Notes: generated from the letters alone by a model not told the origin. 64,000 nucleotides of DNA from Paenibacillus timonensis (GCF_009725205.1 NZ_WNZY01000025.1:1-64000), one strand, 5' to 3'. Positions 18,403 through 27,468 are shown, counted from the first letter of the stretch. Program-made: numbers and translations.

Positions 18403-18449
18403 TTCCTATTTTTTAGTTTATCGATCCAGAATTCGAGTGTCAATATGTT

Positions 18450-19628
18450 CTAGGGAAAGAGGGGGGTATAACCCGTTTGCTCCACTAAAGACTGACCTTG
18501 TGGGGACAAAATCCAATCGATCAGCTTCTCCACATTTGGATTGTCACTGCCTGCCGTTACCGCGTAGAACTCCGCCGCTAACGGGTATTCGCCGCTGGCG
18601 ATCGTCGCCCGCTCCGGCTTCACGCCGTCAATACTCAGCAGGCGGATATTCCCGTTTCGCACCATCTCGGTAGCATAAAACAGAAAGGTGTAGCCGAGCG
18701 CGTTTTTGTAATTGCGGTAATCCGCGGTCCGCGAAATGATGCCGCCCATCCCGGATTCGACATCCTCCTTGGGAGGTTTGGCCAGCTCCCGGCCGTCCAT
18801 CACACGGACCAGCATCGATTGACTTCCGCTATCCTCCGGCCGCTGAAACGCTCGGATGCTCCCCCCGTCCCCCCCCACTTCGCTCCAGCGGGTGATTTCT
18901 CCCGAGTAGATCCCACGAATCTGATCCGTCGTCAATCCGGACACCGGATTGGAGGCGTTGACAAAAAAAACGAACGCTTCACGGCCAATAGGGGTGAACT
19001 TCAATTCCTTGCCTTGCTTGCGGGCGGCAGCCTTTTGACCTTCTGACGGCGCAGCGACAAAGATGATATCTGCTTGGCCTTCGATGAGATTCTTATAAGC
19101 CACGGGCGTTGTATTCACCATGACTTCACTTTGATAAAGATCGTATTCTTGGCGCGGATACACCGCCTGCGCAAACGCGGCATACAGCGGATAAAGTGCC
19201 GTTGCCCCGTCCAGCCGCGGCAGATCCTTCGTCAATGTCAATTCCGACGGTTCCGGCAACAATGCCAGCTTGCCTGTATCCCCGAACGGCCGGTACGGCT
19301 CCATGTTCACTTCCTGGTCGCTGACGACCGGAATCCGGTGATGATACGCCTCGCGGATCTCGTAACCCGCCGTCGTCAAGCCTCCCAAGACGACGATTGC
19401 AAGCATCGATACGTACAACTTGCGCCGGTGACGTGTTGGCAAGAACAAGAAGAAGGCCAGAAATAGGACCCCTACAGCTGTCGCGATCAGCACCAGTGGC
19501 GCGTAGAATATCGCGCCGCCCGAAATAGAAACGATCAATCCGGCAAAAAATCCGAGAAAGATAAACACGCCGGATAAGAATACGAACAACACGATTTTCA
19601 CCACAAGTTCTCCGCCTTGCCTGCTCAT
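18450..19628 (-). CDS. Membrane-anchored PstS-like substrate-binding protein
   Basis: 392 aa. Three hydrophobic segments at ~10-35, 40-62 and 70-88 precede an extracytoplasmic type-II periplasmic-binding domain (~120-392) of the PstS group: LPRLDGATALYPLYAAFAQA, TPIGREAFVFFVN, TDQIRGIYSGEITRWSEVGG and RPEDSGSQSM. This replaces the usual lipoprotein anchor. It overlaps the upstream histidine-kinase stop by 4 bases (ATGA), so the two are translationally coupled. I infer that it senses phosphate or another anion for the kinase rather than feeding a transporter, since no pst permease or ATPase genes are nearby. A run of eight G lies in the coding strand near 18869-18876. Confidence 0.8.
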   Translation of the reverse strand: MSRQGGELVVKIVLFVFLSGVFIFLGFFAGLIVSISGGAIFYAPLVLIATAVGVLFLAFFLFLPTRHRRKLYVSMLAIVVLGGLTTAGYEIREAYHHRIPVVSDQEVNMEPYRPFGDTGKLALLPEPSELTLTKDLPRLDGATALYPLYAAFAQAVYPRQEYDLYQSEVMVNTTPVAYKNLIEGQADIIFVAAPSEGQKAAARKQGKELKFTPIGREAFVFFVNASNPVSGLTTDQIRGIYSGEITRWSEVGGDGGSIRAFQRPEDSGSQSMLVRVMDGRELAKPPKEDVESGMGGIISRTADYRNYKNALGYTFLFYATEMVRNGNIRLLSIDGVKPERATIASGEYPLAAEFYAVTAGSDNPNVEKLIDWILSPQGQSLVEQTGYTPLFP

Positions 19629-20917
19629 GCTTCAACAGCCTCCCTTGCTTCTTCCACGTCTCGGGTATAAATCGGCAATTGGATCGTAAACTTCGTCCCC
19701 GCGCCGGGTTCGCTTTGTACGTTCACCGTTCCGCCAAAGGAGAGAATGGCTTGGTAGGAGAAGGTCATGCCGAGTCCCGTCCCGGAGGATTTGGTGGAAA
19801 AATAGACCGAACCCAGCCGTTTGGCCTGTTCTTCGGTCATGCCGATTCCGTTATCCTGAATGGTTAACGTGACCTTGCGAGCTGCGATCTGCAGCCGCAA
19901 AGTAACCTTGCCGCGGGCATGCGACACTTCGGCGCACGCTTCAACGGCATTTTTGATAAAATTTACGAGCACTTGCTTCATTTTATCGGGATTGGCTAGA
20001 ATCCACACCGGCTCCGGAGGATGGCTGATTTCGAGCAGCACGTTGTGCATATTGGCATACGGACTCATGACATCCTTCGTGATCCGCAGCAACTCCTCAA
20101 GGTCGGTAGGCTCCTGCTTATCGCCAATCGGCTTGGAAATGGCCAGATACTCGGACAGTATGTATTCCGTCCGGGCAATTTCACTCATGCAGATTTCAAT
20201 GTAGCGCTCAATCCGCCCGCGGTCCGTTACGCCATCGCGAATCAGCGTAAGAAATCCCTTCACCGCAGTCAGTGGATTCCGCACTTCATGGACCAGCGAA
20301 GCCGCAACGTGGCTGATCGCCCGCACCCGCTCATTTTGCGCATAGCTAATGAACAACTCTTTATCAGTGACCGCTTTTCTGAACAGAGTAATCAGCAGCC
20401 AGCAGCCAACCAGGTTCTGCATCGGAATGACTAATAAGTGAAAGCTCAAGTTACGGATGACCGATTGCGGATTCTCCAGATAAACGAACAACAGAGGCGT
20501 TACGGAGAAGAACACACCAGCCAGTAATAAAACCAGTGATTTCCGTTCGGACTTCCGGTAAATACGGTAAAGCAGGTAAGAACCCGGGAACGTCACCAAC
20601 ATGATCACCATTGCAATAAACGTACCGTCGCCCCCGATATATAAACGGAACAGAACAAATTCCGCCAAGAGAGCGAACCCCGTCTGCAAGCCTCCAAAGA
20701 TCAAACCAAAAAACATGATGGTATACCTAATGTCGTAAAAATAGCCGCTGACCACGCTAGCCCCGAAAGTCATGGAAATGAACAAGCAAATCATGCTGGT
20801 GATCGCAATAAATTTTTGCGTGTAATTCTGGGACTGATCACGATAGAACACGCTATACATGACAAACGGCATATGGGCAAAGAAGAGCTGAAGGATAATA
20901 TCTTTAAGAATAGTCAT
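19625..20917 (-). CDS. Sensor histidine kinase with polytopic membrane sensor, KinB-like
   Basis: 430 aa. About six transmembrane helices occupy residues ~5-195 with almost no extracellular loop. The dimerisation box has the phospho-accepting His in AASLVHEVRNPLTAVKGFL. The HATPase shows N-box FIKNAVEAC, G1 DNGIGM and G2 GTGLGM, all intact. The layout resembles sporulation kinases of the KinB type. No response regulator gene is adjacent, so it may feed a shared acceptor such as Spo0F; that is inference. Its partner is the overlapping PstS-like protein. Confidence 0.88.
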   Translation of the reverse strand: MTILKDIILQLFFAHMPFVMYSVFYRDQSQNYTQKFIAITSMICLFISMTFGASVVSGYFYDIRYTIMFFGLIFGGLQTGFALLAEFVLFRLYIGGDGTFIAMVIMLVTFPGSYLLYRIYRKSERKSLVLLLAGVFFSVTPLLFVYLENPQSVIRNLSFHLLVIPMQNLVGCWLLITLFRKAVTDKELFISYAQNERVRAISHVAASLVHEVRNPLTAVKGFLTLIRDGVTDRGRIERYIEICMSEIARTEYILSEYLAISKPIGDKQEPTDLEELLRITKDVMSPYANMHNVLLEISHPPEPVWILANPDKMKQVLVNFIKNAVEACAEVSHARGKVTLRLQIAARKVTLTIQDNGIGMTEEQAKRLGSVYFSTKSSGTGLGMTFSYQAILSFGGTVNVQSEPGAGTKFTIQLPIYTRDVEEAREAVEA

Positions 20918-21118
20918 GCGCGCTCACCCCTCATCGGCTGATTGGGTTTCACCCTGTTATGTATATCCCCTTTATTCCATATTTCACCCCATAAACCCTT
21001 TTTCTCCGGCAACAAAACGTGGATCGCGGATGTGTCTTTGGCATGCCTGCCTGTTTAGGTGCATAGGCTGTACAAGCAGGACTAGCCTGCCATTCCATCT
21101 TCCTGAAGGATGATTTAA

Positions 21119-21775
21119 GTGTCGATAAATCGCGCCCCGGTCCGGGCTTATTTTCTACGCCGTTTATGGCAAAAGAGTTCCCATATCTTTGCAGGCTCCT
21201 TAATTCAAGGCTTCGCCATGGGGGTATTCCTGTTTCCCCATTCGATCCCCTCCGGCGGTGGCGCAGGGATTGCCGTGCTGCTCAACTACTGGTTCGGGAT
21301 GCCAATGAGCCTTGGCTTATGGCTGACCAATATCTCCTTTCTCCTCTTCGCCGTCCATTACTTGGGGCGGATCAGCGCAATCGGGACCATCATGGTCATC
21401 ACGGTGACCTCGGTATCCGTTAATTATTTTGACGTTTACTTCCATAGCCCCTTTGCCAACGTATGGATTAACTTGTTCATTGGTTCTCTCTTTCTAGGTA
21501 TCGGCATTTCCATCCTGTTTCGAGAACGGGTGACGAACGGCGGAATCGGCTTCGTCGCGCTCGCCATCGCCAAGCGGAAGAGGATCAACCCTGGATCTGC
21601 GTTGTTTTGGATGAACGGCGGCATTTTTCTTCTGACGGCTATCGTTATCGATTGGAAAATCATCATTCAAGCCTTACTCTGCCAATGGTTGTCCACTCGA
21701 ATCGTCAAATGGCTGCATACCCCTTCGGTCATCGGGAAGCGCCCCTTATATTTCATGGCCTGGCGCAGGAAATGA
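21119..21775 (+). CDS. YitT-family integral membrane protein, short form
   Basis: 218 aa with about five or six transmembrane helices and the two YitT repeats (IPSGGGAGIAVLLNYWFG and RERVTNGGIGFVALAIA). Most YitT proteins continue into a cytoplasmic DUF2179 domain; this one stops right after the membrane part. GTG start at 21119 with GAAGGATG upstream. Family function is unknown. It converges on the MFS gene, and the transposase-like element lies between them. Confidence 0.75.
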   Translation: MSINRAPVRAYFLRRLWQKSSHIFAGSLIQGFAMGVFLFPHSIPSGGGAGIAVLLNYWFGMPMSLGLWLTNISFLLFAVHYLGRISAIGTIMVITVTSVSVNYFDVYFHSPFANVWINLFIGSLFLGIGISILFRERVTNGGIGFVALAIAKRKRINPGSALFWMNGGIFLLTAIVIDWKIIIQALLCQWLSTRIVKWLHTPSVIGKRPLYFMAWRRK

Positions 21776-21835
21776 GGTCGAGGACTCTGCCACTCCGCCT
21801 CTCCGCCTCCCGGTCCTCCACTCCTACCTTTGCTC

Positions 21836-21866
21836 CCCCTTTGCATGATTATCCCTATCGATCAGG
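21836..21866 (+). repeat. Left 31-bp inverted repeat of the element
   Basis: Inverted partner of 23046-23076; 28 of 31 positions identical. Confidence 0.8.
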
Positions 21867-21930
21867 ACACCAAGGATGGCGGGGATTAGAAAAAAAGAAA
21901 AGAAGAGGGATTATTCCCCTGATTTTTAAC

Positions 21931-21959
21931 TTGAAATAAGAACACATGTTTGGTATAAT
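21931..21959 (+). promoter_or_regulatory. Near-consensus promoter of the transposase-like gene
   Basis: TTGAAA (21931-21936), 17-bp spacer, TATAAT (21954-21959). This is stronger than expected for an insertion-sequence transposase. Confidence 0.75.
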
Positions 21960-22013
21960 TTAACTAATGACAGGAACGTATGTACGCATAAATTAATGGA
22001 GGGGGACGTCAAT

Positions 22014-22913
22014 ATGGAGGTTAATACAGGAATCATTGTTCAACCATTACACCGTTATAATCGTGAGCAGGACTGTATGGAGGCGCTGATCGCGATGAAA
22101 TGGCCGAACGGCTTTGTCTGCCCGAGATGTGCCTACACGCGTTGCAGCCAATTGACCTCCCGGCGTATCCCCCTATTCGAGTGCGGAAAGTGCGCGCATC
22201 AAACTTCGGCTTTGGTTGGCACCATTTTTGAAGGAACGCGCCTTCCACTGTTGAAGTGGTTTCACGCCCTAGAATTGTTCCTGCTCCCGGATGGGATCTC
22301 TGCAATGCGGTTGCACCAGGTCATTCGGGTTACTTACAAGACCGCTTGGTTAATGCTGCACAAAATACGCCATGCCGTTGGCGAATTCGACGCCCGCGAG
22401 CTATTGAGCGGGGATGTGAAGGTGAATAGCGATACATATGGTTACGATCCATCCCGGTGTAAGCTTTTCCAACCTCATGCCTCGGCTGTTATAGCTGGCT
22501 GTACGGTGACGGAGTCGGGGGAGCCGGAACAGGTCAAAATCCAGCTAATCCCTCATAAGCGTGGAAGGGAAAATAGGGCAACCCGTCATGAACTCACCGC
22601 TTTCATCAATGATCATGTGGATGCCCGTATATCCGAAGTGCATTCGTTTCCTCTGGCCTTTCAACTGTATTCACCCTTGCGGAAAGTAGTCAGAGAAGCA
22701 TGGGTGTCTTTGAAGAGTACATATATAGCCTTGGGACCAAAGCATTTGCAGGCGTATTTGAACGAGTATACCTTACGCCGCCGACTGTACTTGCTCGGTG
22801 CGAGAGAGGCGATGCACGAGAAATTGCTATGCCTGTGTGTGGCAATTCCGGCAATTCCTTATTCTCAACTGATCATGCATCATCCGAGCCGCCCTCTTTC
22901 CGCTGTAGCCTGA
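22014..22913 (+). CDS. IS1595-like transposase with eroded catalytic motifs
   Basis: 299 aa. N-terminal zinc ribbon (CPRC ... CGKC, residues ~36-65), then the helical segment usual in IS1595/ISXO2-type proteins (YKTAWLMLHKIRHAV). Where active relatives have VEVDETYVGG, this one has VKVNSDTYGYD, so the first catalytic Asp is not aligned. The middle Asp segment is shortened, and the last motif (HTNxIExFWSxLK in relatives) reads HSFPLAFQLYSPLRK, although the following PKHLQAYLNEYTLRRRL is conserved. ATG 22014 follows GGAGGGGG. An open frame with a strong promoter but lost catalytic residues suggests a defective or domesticated transposase. Confidence 0.7.
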   Translation: MEVNTGIIVQPLHRYNREQDCMEALIAMKWPNGFVCPRCAYTRCSQLTSRRIPLFECGKCAHQTSALVGTIFEGTRLPLLKWFHALELFLLPDGISAMRLHQVIRVTYKTAWLMLHKIRHAVGEFDARELLSGDVKVNSDTYGYDPSRCKLFQPHASAVIAGCTVTESGEPEQVKIQLIPHKRGRENRATRHELTAFINDHVDARISEVHSFPLAFQLYSPLRKVVREAWVSLKSTYIALGPKHLQAYLNEYTLRRRLYLLGAREAMHEKLLCLCVAIPAIPYSQLIMHHPSRPLSAVA

Positions 22914-23045
22914 TATATAGCACCATGACAACAGCGGGGATGGCTAATTGCCTTTCAACTTCCTTATCAGCTACCTAATTTCTGAAGTTATCATCCATCG
23001 GCGGCAGCTTCTTTGCTCCCTGTCAGTTAGCTCGATTACTCTGAG

Positions 23046-23076
23046 CCTGATCGTACGGGATAATCATGCAAAGGGG
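23046..23076 (-). repeat. Right 31-bp inverted repeat of the element
   Basis: Inverted partner of 21836-21866; ends 42 bp before the MFS gene stop. Confidence 0.8.
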
Positions 23077-23118
23077 TGTACAGAGGGGATTGGGGAGGGG
23101 GCACATAGGATCTATCTT

Positions 23119-24378
23119 CTATTTTTCTATCACCTTCCCTTGGTCCTTCATCGCTCGCCGGATAAAAAGGAGCGGCAGCAGGCCCATCACAATAACGACA
23201 ACGAGGAACATCGATAAACTTGTCTCCAGCCCTTCTGTTCCTCGCCGATAGATTCCGAATAGCAGCGCAACGCCGGAGATTCGCCCGGCGCTTAGTGCCA
23301 TTTCTCGCCAAACCATCAGCTCGATACGAAGACGACCACCCTGGTCCCATCGGCTGACCGCATTAAAGGTTAGCGTATTAAACGGCGTGTCGAAGAACGG
23401 CCGGGCGACCGCGTTGATCACGCCGTACAATACCAGCGTCCAGGCCGCCAGATGCGCGGTGATCCCGAGCAGGGACACCCCCATCAACAGAGCGCCGAGG
23501 ACGAGGTAACGCCAACGGTAACGATCGCGGCCGAAGCGGCCGATCAGGTAGAAGCTGGCGACGGAGAGCAACGTTGTGGCAAAAGCAAACCGGCCGGTGG
23601 CGTTCTCGCTGCCGGTCGCGAGGAACACCCAGAGCCAAATCGCGATCGTCAGTACACCGTCGCGGAAGGCTACGCCAACAAAAGCGCAGCTCAGGTGGCG
23701 CCACTCTCGATGTCGCAGCACCCCAAACAGGCTGCGCCATTCAAAAACGCCGGCAGCGGCCTGTTTCGGCAGCAACAGCGCCGCCCCCAGCGACAGCGCG
23801 AAGCACAGCAGGCTGGCAAGGAATACGGCGGCGTAGCCAGCCATCGACGGCAGGGATTCGACCAGCGCGCCGGCGATCAGCGGCCCGGCCATGCCCGTCA
23901 GCGCGCCAGCCGCGCCGTTGATGCCGTTGATGCCGTTGAACCAATTGCGGTTACCCGCTTCGGTCACGTCGATAGATAAGACGTTCATCGACATCCAGTA
24001 GAAGCCCTGGCCGATCCCGTACATCAGTCCGAGCGGTAACAGAAACTGCGGCGATTCGCTTCCCGACAAGAGAACGACGACGTAGAACAGCATTTGCACC
24101 ACGCTGCCGATCCACAGCGGTTTCGTGCGGTCCACGCGCTTGCTGAGCCAGCCGGCTGCTACGAATGCCGGCAGCCAAACCAAATACGAAGCCAGGTTGA
24201 ACAGCAGCGTTTGCGACATATCATTCGTCAATTTGTACCAGTATACATTGATAAAGATGTTGGACAAGGCGTTCCCTAACGCGTTCAGCGCGTTGACCGA
24301 TAACAGCGCCTTGGCAGGACGGTCCAAGATTGTCGTATTGCCGGATACGTGATGGGGATCCGTGATCGCCGGCTTCAT
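23119..24378 (-). CDS. MFS transporter
   Basis: 419-aa major-facilitator protein with about 12 transmembrane helices and a positively charged loop typical of MFS (WLSKRVDRTKPLW after helix 2). The start ATG 24378 overlaps the terminal TGA of the extended PHP reading frame (ATGA), indicating ancestral translational coupling; the frame upstream of this ATG has no convincing RBS. It is the last gene of the LacI/ABC/PHP operon and may export or import a product of that pathway. The substrate is unknown. Confidence 0.85.
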   Translation of the reverse strand: MKPAITDPHHVSGNTTILDRPAKALLSVNALNALGNALSNIFINVYWYKLTNDMSQTLLFNLASYLVWLPAFVAAGWLSKRVDRTKPLWIGSVVQMLFYVVVLLSGSESPQFLLPLGLMYGIGQGFYWMSMNVLSIDVTEAGNRNWFNGINGINGAAGALTGMAGPLIAGALVESLPSMAGYAAVFLASLLCFALSLGAALLLPKQAAAGVFEWRSLFGVLRHREWRHLSCAFVGVAFRDGVLTIAIWLWVFLATGSENATGRFAFATTLLSVASFYLIGRFGRDRYRWRYLVLGALLMGVSLLGITAHLAAWTLVLYGVINAVARPFFDTPFNTLTFNAVSRWDQGGRLRIELMVWREMALSAGRISGVALLFGIYRRGTEGLETSLSMFLVVVIVMGLLPLLFIRRAMKDQGKVIEK

Positions 24379-24518
24379 ACGGACTCGCCTACGGTTCCCT
24401 GCGCGATATAGACCGGATTGGTCAGGCAAGTCATGACCTCAAGGTCCCACTCGGGCAAGTATCGCCGCGCTTCCACACGGTAAAACAACCGATCCGCCGG
24501 CATTCGGAAAACGAGGTC
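24375..24518 (-). pseudogene. Cut-off C-terminal reading frame of the PHP metallohydrolase
   Basis: Immediately after the TGA at 24519-24521 the same frame continues for 47 codons (DLVFRMPADRLFYRVE ... LPEWDLEVMTCLTNP) and ends in TGA at 24375-24377, overlapping the MFS start as ATGA. The peptide reads like a natural C-terminus of the family, so the internal stop looks like a substitution rather than the true end. Confidence 0.7.
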
Positions 24519-25670
24519 TCACTCGCCCCCCTCCACGGTCCATTCCTGCTCCAGGCCGTAGTTCGACCATAGGCTAACGCGATCTCCCTGTGCACCGCGT
24601 ATCGTGATCAACAGCTCTACATCGTCCCGTCCGGGCGCTGCCTCCAGTTCATCGCCTACGCCGACCCCGTCGGCCGTCAACGTGATGAAGGCATCGTCGG
24701 GCCCCATCGACAGCACCACCGCACCACGCCTTACGGCGTCAAGCACTGCCGCAACCGTCTCTTCAGCGACGTATACATGCGCCGTTGGCACTCCGTGCCG
24801 GACGAACGGATCGTCTCGGTGCGTATCGCTGCCGCCGACAGCCACGATGCGCTGGCCTTCGGCAAGGCGCTGCTGCCACCAGGCCACCGCCGTTTCGTTG
24901 AGCTCCCGCCACGGCCCGTTCCACACCTCAATCGCATCGAAAGGTACGTCGAAGCCAAGCTCCCATGGGCAGTCCGGGCAGAACGGGTGATTCAGCGAGA
25001 CTAGCGCGCCTTTCTCTTGTGCTTGCCGGAGCTCCTTGGCCGCTGCTTCCGGAGTCAACACGCGAAAATCTGTCAACGCGTCCGGATGCCCGAGCAGGTT
25101 GGCATGGCCTTTATAGCTAGTCATCTCCACGCCGGGGATCAGCAGCAACGTTTCCTCCTGCGCCACTGAAAAGCGATTTTGCGAAGCGGTGTTGTGATCG
25201 GTGAGCGCGAGGAAATCGAGTCCTTTCTCCCGGCAGGAGGCCAGTGCCTCGCTGACTGTATAGCTTCCGTCACTGTGAACGGTATGGGCGTGCAAGTCGC
25301 CTTTAAGCCAATGCGGATGCTTTAAAGTAATCGTGATCTCAACCTCTACCAGTATCCCTTCGTCAGGGACCCGATAGGCACCTAGCAGCACCGCCCATTC
25401 TCCTGGATGGATGGGTCCGGCCAAATAACCGGGGGTTGCTTTTTCTAAACCTATCTGAAAACCGTTCCGCGCCCCGCCGCTCCAACCGATGATCCGGTCC
25501 GGTGAACGCAAGCCGAGGTCGACCACGGAACGATCGTTTTTTTCGTAGCGATATTGAACTTCGATGGACTCCGCCTCTTCCGGAACGAAAAAGGCGACCT
25601 CCGGATAACTCCGTTCTTGCTCTTGAACAAGCTGAATTTGAACTTGGTGCTCCAACCGATTCTTTGCCAT
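24519..25670 (-). CDS. CehA/McbA-family PHP-type metallohydrolase, C-terminally truncated
   Basis: 383 aa as it stands. Residues ~1-115 are a beta-rich domain. Residues ~125-330 are a PHP phosphoesterase domain with metal ligands in GDLHAHTVHSDGSYTV, LALTDHNTAS, NHPFCPDC and VGGSDTHRDD. Family members hydrolyse phosphoester or carbamate bonds using two or three metals. The frame is interrupted by TGA at 24519-24521; without it the protein would have about 431 residues. It follows two sugar ABC permeases with 18 bp spacing and precedes the MFS gene. Activity may survive, because all metal ligands lie before the stop. Confidence 0.82.
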   Translation of the reverse strand: MAKNRLEHQVQIQLVQEQERSYPEVAFFVPEEAESIEVQYRYEKNDRSVVDLGLRSPDRIIGWSGGARNGFQIGLEKATPGYLAGPIHPGEWAVLLGAYRVPDEGILVEVEITITLKHPHWLKGDLHAHTVHSDGSYTVSEALASCREKGLDFLALTDHNTASQNRFSVAQEETLLLIPGVEMTSYKGHANLLGHPDALTDFRVLTPEAAAKELRQAQEKGALVSLNHPFCPDCPWELGFDVPFDAIEVWNGPWRELNETAVAWWQQRLAEGQRIVAVGGSDTHRDDPFVRHGVPTAHVYVAEETVAAVLDAVRRGAVVLSMGPDDAFITLTADGVGVGDELEAAPGRDDVELLITIRGAQGDRVSLWSNYGLEQEWTVEGGE

Positions 25671-25688
25671 AACCTAGCAGCATCCTTT

Positions 25689-26561
25689 CTATTCCTTGCT
25701 AGCTCCCAACATGATGCCCTTCATGAAAAACCGCTGCACAAACGGGTATACCGCAATCAGCGGGAGAATCGCGATCACGATGCCGGCCATCTTTACGTTG
25801 GTCGTCACCAGATAATTGCTCGACACGCTGCTCGTATCGATGATGATCGACTTCAGCGCGACCTGCAGCGTATACTTCATGCTGTCGTTTATGAAAATGA
25901 GCGGTGCCGTAAACATGTTCCAGCGTCCGACAAACTCGAACAGCGACACGGTGGCAAGTCCAGGCGCGGCCAAACGCAAATAAATTCTAGCGAAAATCCA
26001 GAAGTCTCCTGCCCCATCGATTCGGCCGGCTTCGGCAATCTCGTAAGGGATGCCCATGAAGAAGTTCCGCATCAGCAGGATCGAAAAACCGGACACCAAC
26101 CCGGACAACACCAGTACCGTCAGCGTATTAATTAAATGAAAATCCTTATTTACCACGTACAGCGGAATCAGCACCGCTTCCTGCGGAATCATCATCGTTA
26201 GCAGAATAAACGTGATCATCCCCTTCTTTCCCGGCACATGCGGATGGATTAATACATACCCTGCCAGCGAAGACAGCAGTACGTGCAGGATCGTTCCGAC
26301 TACGGTAACGATCGCGCTGTTCAGGAACGGCCGCCATAGGTCAAGGCTCTCCCAAATCGTCCGGTAGCCCTCCGCGCTGAACTCCGCCGGAAACAGTACG
26401 ATATCCGGCTGCATCGAGGCAAGCCCCGACGAAAACGACAAAGCTAGCACGTTGAGAAAAGGAACGACCATCACAAGCATCATCAGCAGCAGAAAAAGCA
26501 GATTTATCGCGTCAAACCATTTATTTTTCCAACCCAAACGTTCGAAGCGTTCGCTCCCCAT
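25689..26561 (-). CDS. Carbohydrate ABC transporter permease (MalG/AraQ type)
   Basis: 290-aa inner-membrane permease with six predicted helices and the EAA motif (IPYEIAEAGRIDGAGDFWIF) that contacts the ATPase. It is the second permease, paired with the upstream gene 2 bp away. The cognate ATPase is not in the operon, as is usual for sugar transporters that share an MsmX-type ATPase. Confidence 0.92.
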   Translation of the reverse strand: MGSERFERLGWKNKWFDAINLLFLLLMMLVMVVPFLNVLALSFSSGLASMQPDIVLFPAEFSAEGYRTIWESLDLWRPFLNSAIVTVVGTILHVLLSSLAGYVLIHPHVPGKKGMITFILLTMMIPQEAVLIPLYVVNKDFHLINTLTVLVLSGLVSGFSILLMRNFFMGIPYEIAEAGRIDGAGDFWIFARIYLRLAAPGLATVSLFEFVGRWNMFTAPLIFINDSMKYTLQVALKSIIIDTSSVSSNYLVTTNVKMAGIVIAILPLIAVYPFVQRFFMKGIMLGASKE

Positions 26562-26563
26562 CG

Positions 26564-27442
26564 TTATCCCACCTCGTCAAATCGGGTTAATTTGCGCACG
26601 ACCAACGTCAGCGCCAGGGTGAACAGCAGTACTAGAAAGCTGGCGGCTGCGGCTACGCCGACCTGCATGTTCATGATCCCTTTTTCAAACGTATACACCA
26701 TCAATACATCGACATCCGGAGCGGTAGATGGATTGCGCAGCACAAATACCTGATCAAAGATCCGCAAAACGCCCATCGTATTCAGCAGCAAAACAACCTT
26801 CATCGTTCCCAGTAACTGGGGCAGCGTTACGTAACGAACCTGCTGCCAGCGGGATGCCCCATCCATGCGCGCCGCTTCGTAGAGAGACGGATTAATCGTC
26901 ACGATCCCGGCCATGAACAAGATACAGTTATAGCCCATGTCCTTCCAGGTCGCCACGAGGATCATCACCAAGCGGGCCCAAAATGACTCAGCCAGAAAAT
27001 GAATCGGCGGCATGCCTGCCCAGCGCTGCAGCAATAGATTAACCAGCCCGGTATCGGGAGACAGCAGGAAAATCCAGATTCCCCCGACGATTACCCAGGA
27101 CAGTAAATGAGGAATGTAGAGCACCATTTGGGCTGTTTTTTTGAAACGGGCATGCAGTACTTCGTTTAAGGACAACGCTAGCACCAGAGGAGCGACAAAA
27201 CCGAAGGCCAGGATGCCTCCCCCGATCACCAGTGTGTTCGTCAGCGACTTCCAGAAGAACGGGTCATGCCAGACCTGCGAATAATTCGCAAGCCCGGCAT
27301 ATGGACCGTCCCCCATGAGTCGATAATCCTGAAAGCTGACCTGCAGCCCTTTAACGAGCGGATAATAACCATAGATGAAAAAATAGATGGCTACCGGGAT
27401 CATCATGAGATATAAAGCTGCATGTTTTCGAAGAGCTTTCAT
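26564..27442 (-). CDS. Carbohydrate ABC transporter permease (MalF/LplB type)
   Basis: 292-aa inner-membrane permease with about six helices and an EAA loop (NPSLYEAARMDGASRWQQVR). It forms the channel with the next gene. The ATG at 27442 is preferred; a GTG four codons earlier at 27454 overlaps the AGGAT RBS. It lies 26 bp behind the substrate-binding lipoprotein gene. Confidence 0.92.
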   Translation of the reverse strand: MKALRKHAALYLMMIPVAIYFFIYGYYPLVKGLQVSFQDYRLMGDGPYAGLANYSQVWHDPFFWKSLTNTLVIGGGILAFGFVAPLVLALSLNEVLHARFKKTAQMVLYIPHLLSWVIVGGIWIFLLSPDTGLVNLLLQRWAGMPPIHFLAESFWARLVMILVATWKDMGYNCILFMAGIVTINPSLYEAARMDGASRWQQVRYVTLPQLLGTMKVVLLLNTMGVLRIFDQVFVLRNPSTAPDVDVLMVYTFEKGIMNMQVGVAAAASFLVLLFTLALTLVVRKLTRFDEVG

Positions 27443-27468
27443 GGTTATCGTCACATCCTATCTTTGGC

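Larger units (their letters stand above)
21836..23076. mobile_element. Putative 1.24-kb insertion element bounded by 31-bp inverted repeats
   Basis: The segments 21836-21866 and 23046-23076 are inverted copies of each other, 28 of 31 positions matching; the only differences are a 3-bp block at offsets 21-23. Both begin CCCCTTTGCATGATTATCCC reading inward. Between them lies a single IS1595-like transposase gene. The element sits in the gap between two converging genes. The 8 bp outside each end (CTTTGCTC and TGTACAGA) do not match, so no target duplication is visible. Confidence 0.65.

Noticed and set aside
21828-23084. Target-site duplication around the inverted repeats
   Set aside because: The 8 bp on each side (CTTTGCTC and TGTACAGA) differ; no duplication is visible, so insertion is supported only by the repeats.
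24519-24521. TGA in the PHP gene considered as a selenocysteine codon
   Set aside because: No SECIS-like hairpin directly downstream, the family has no Sec members that I know of, and the metal ligands are His and Asp; a simple nonsense change is more economical.
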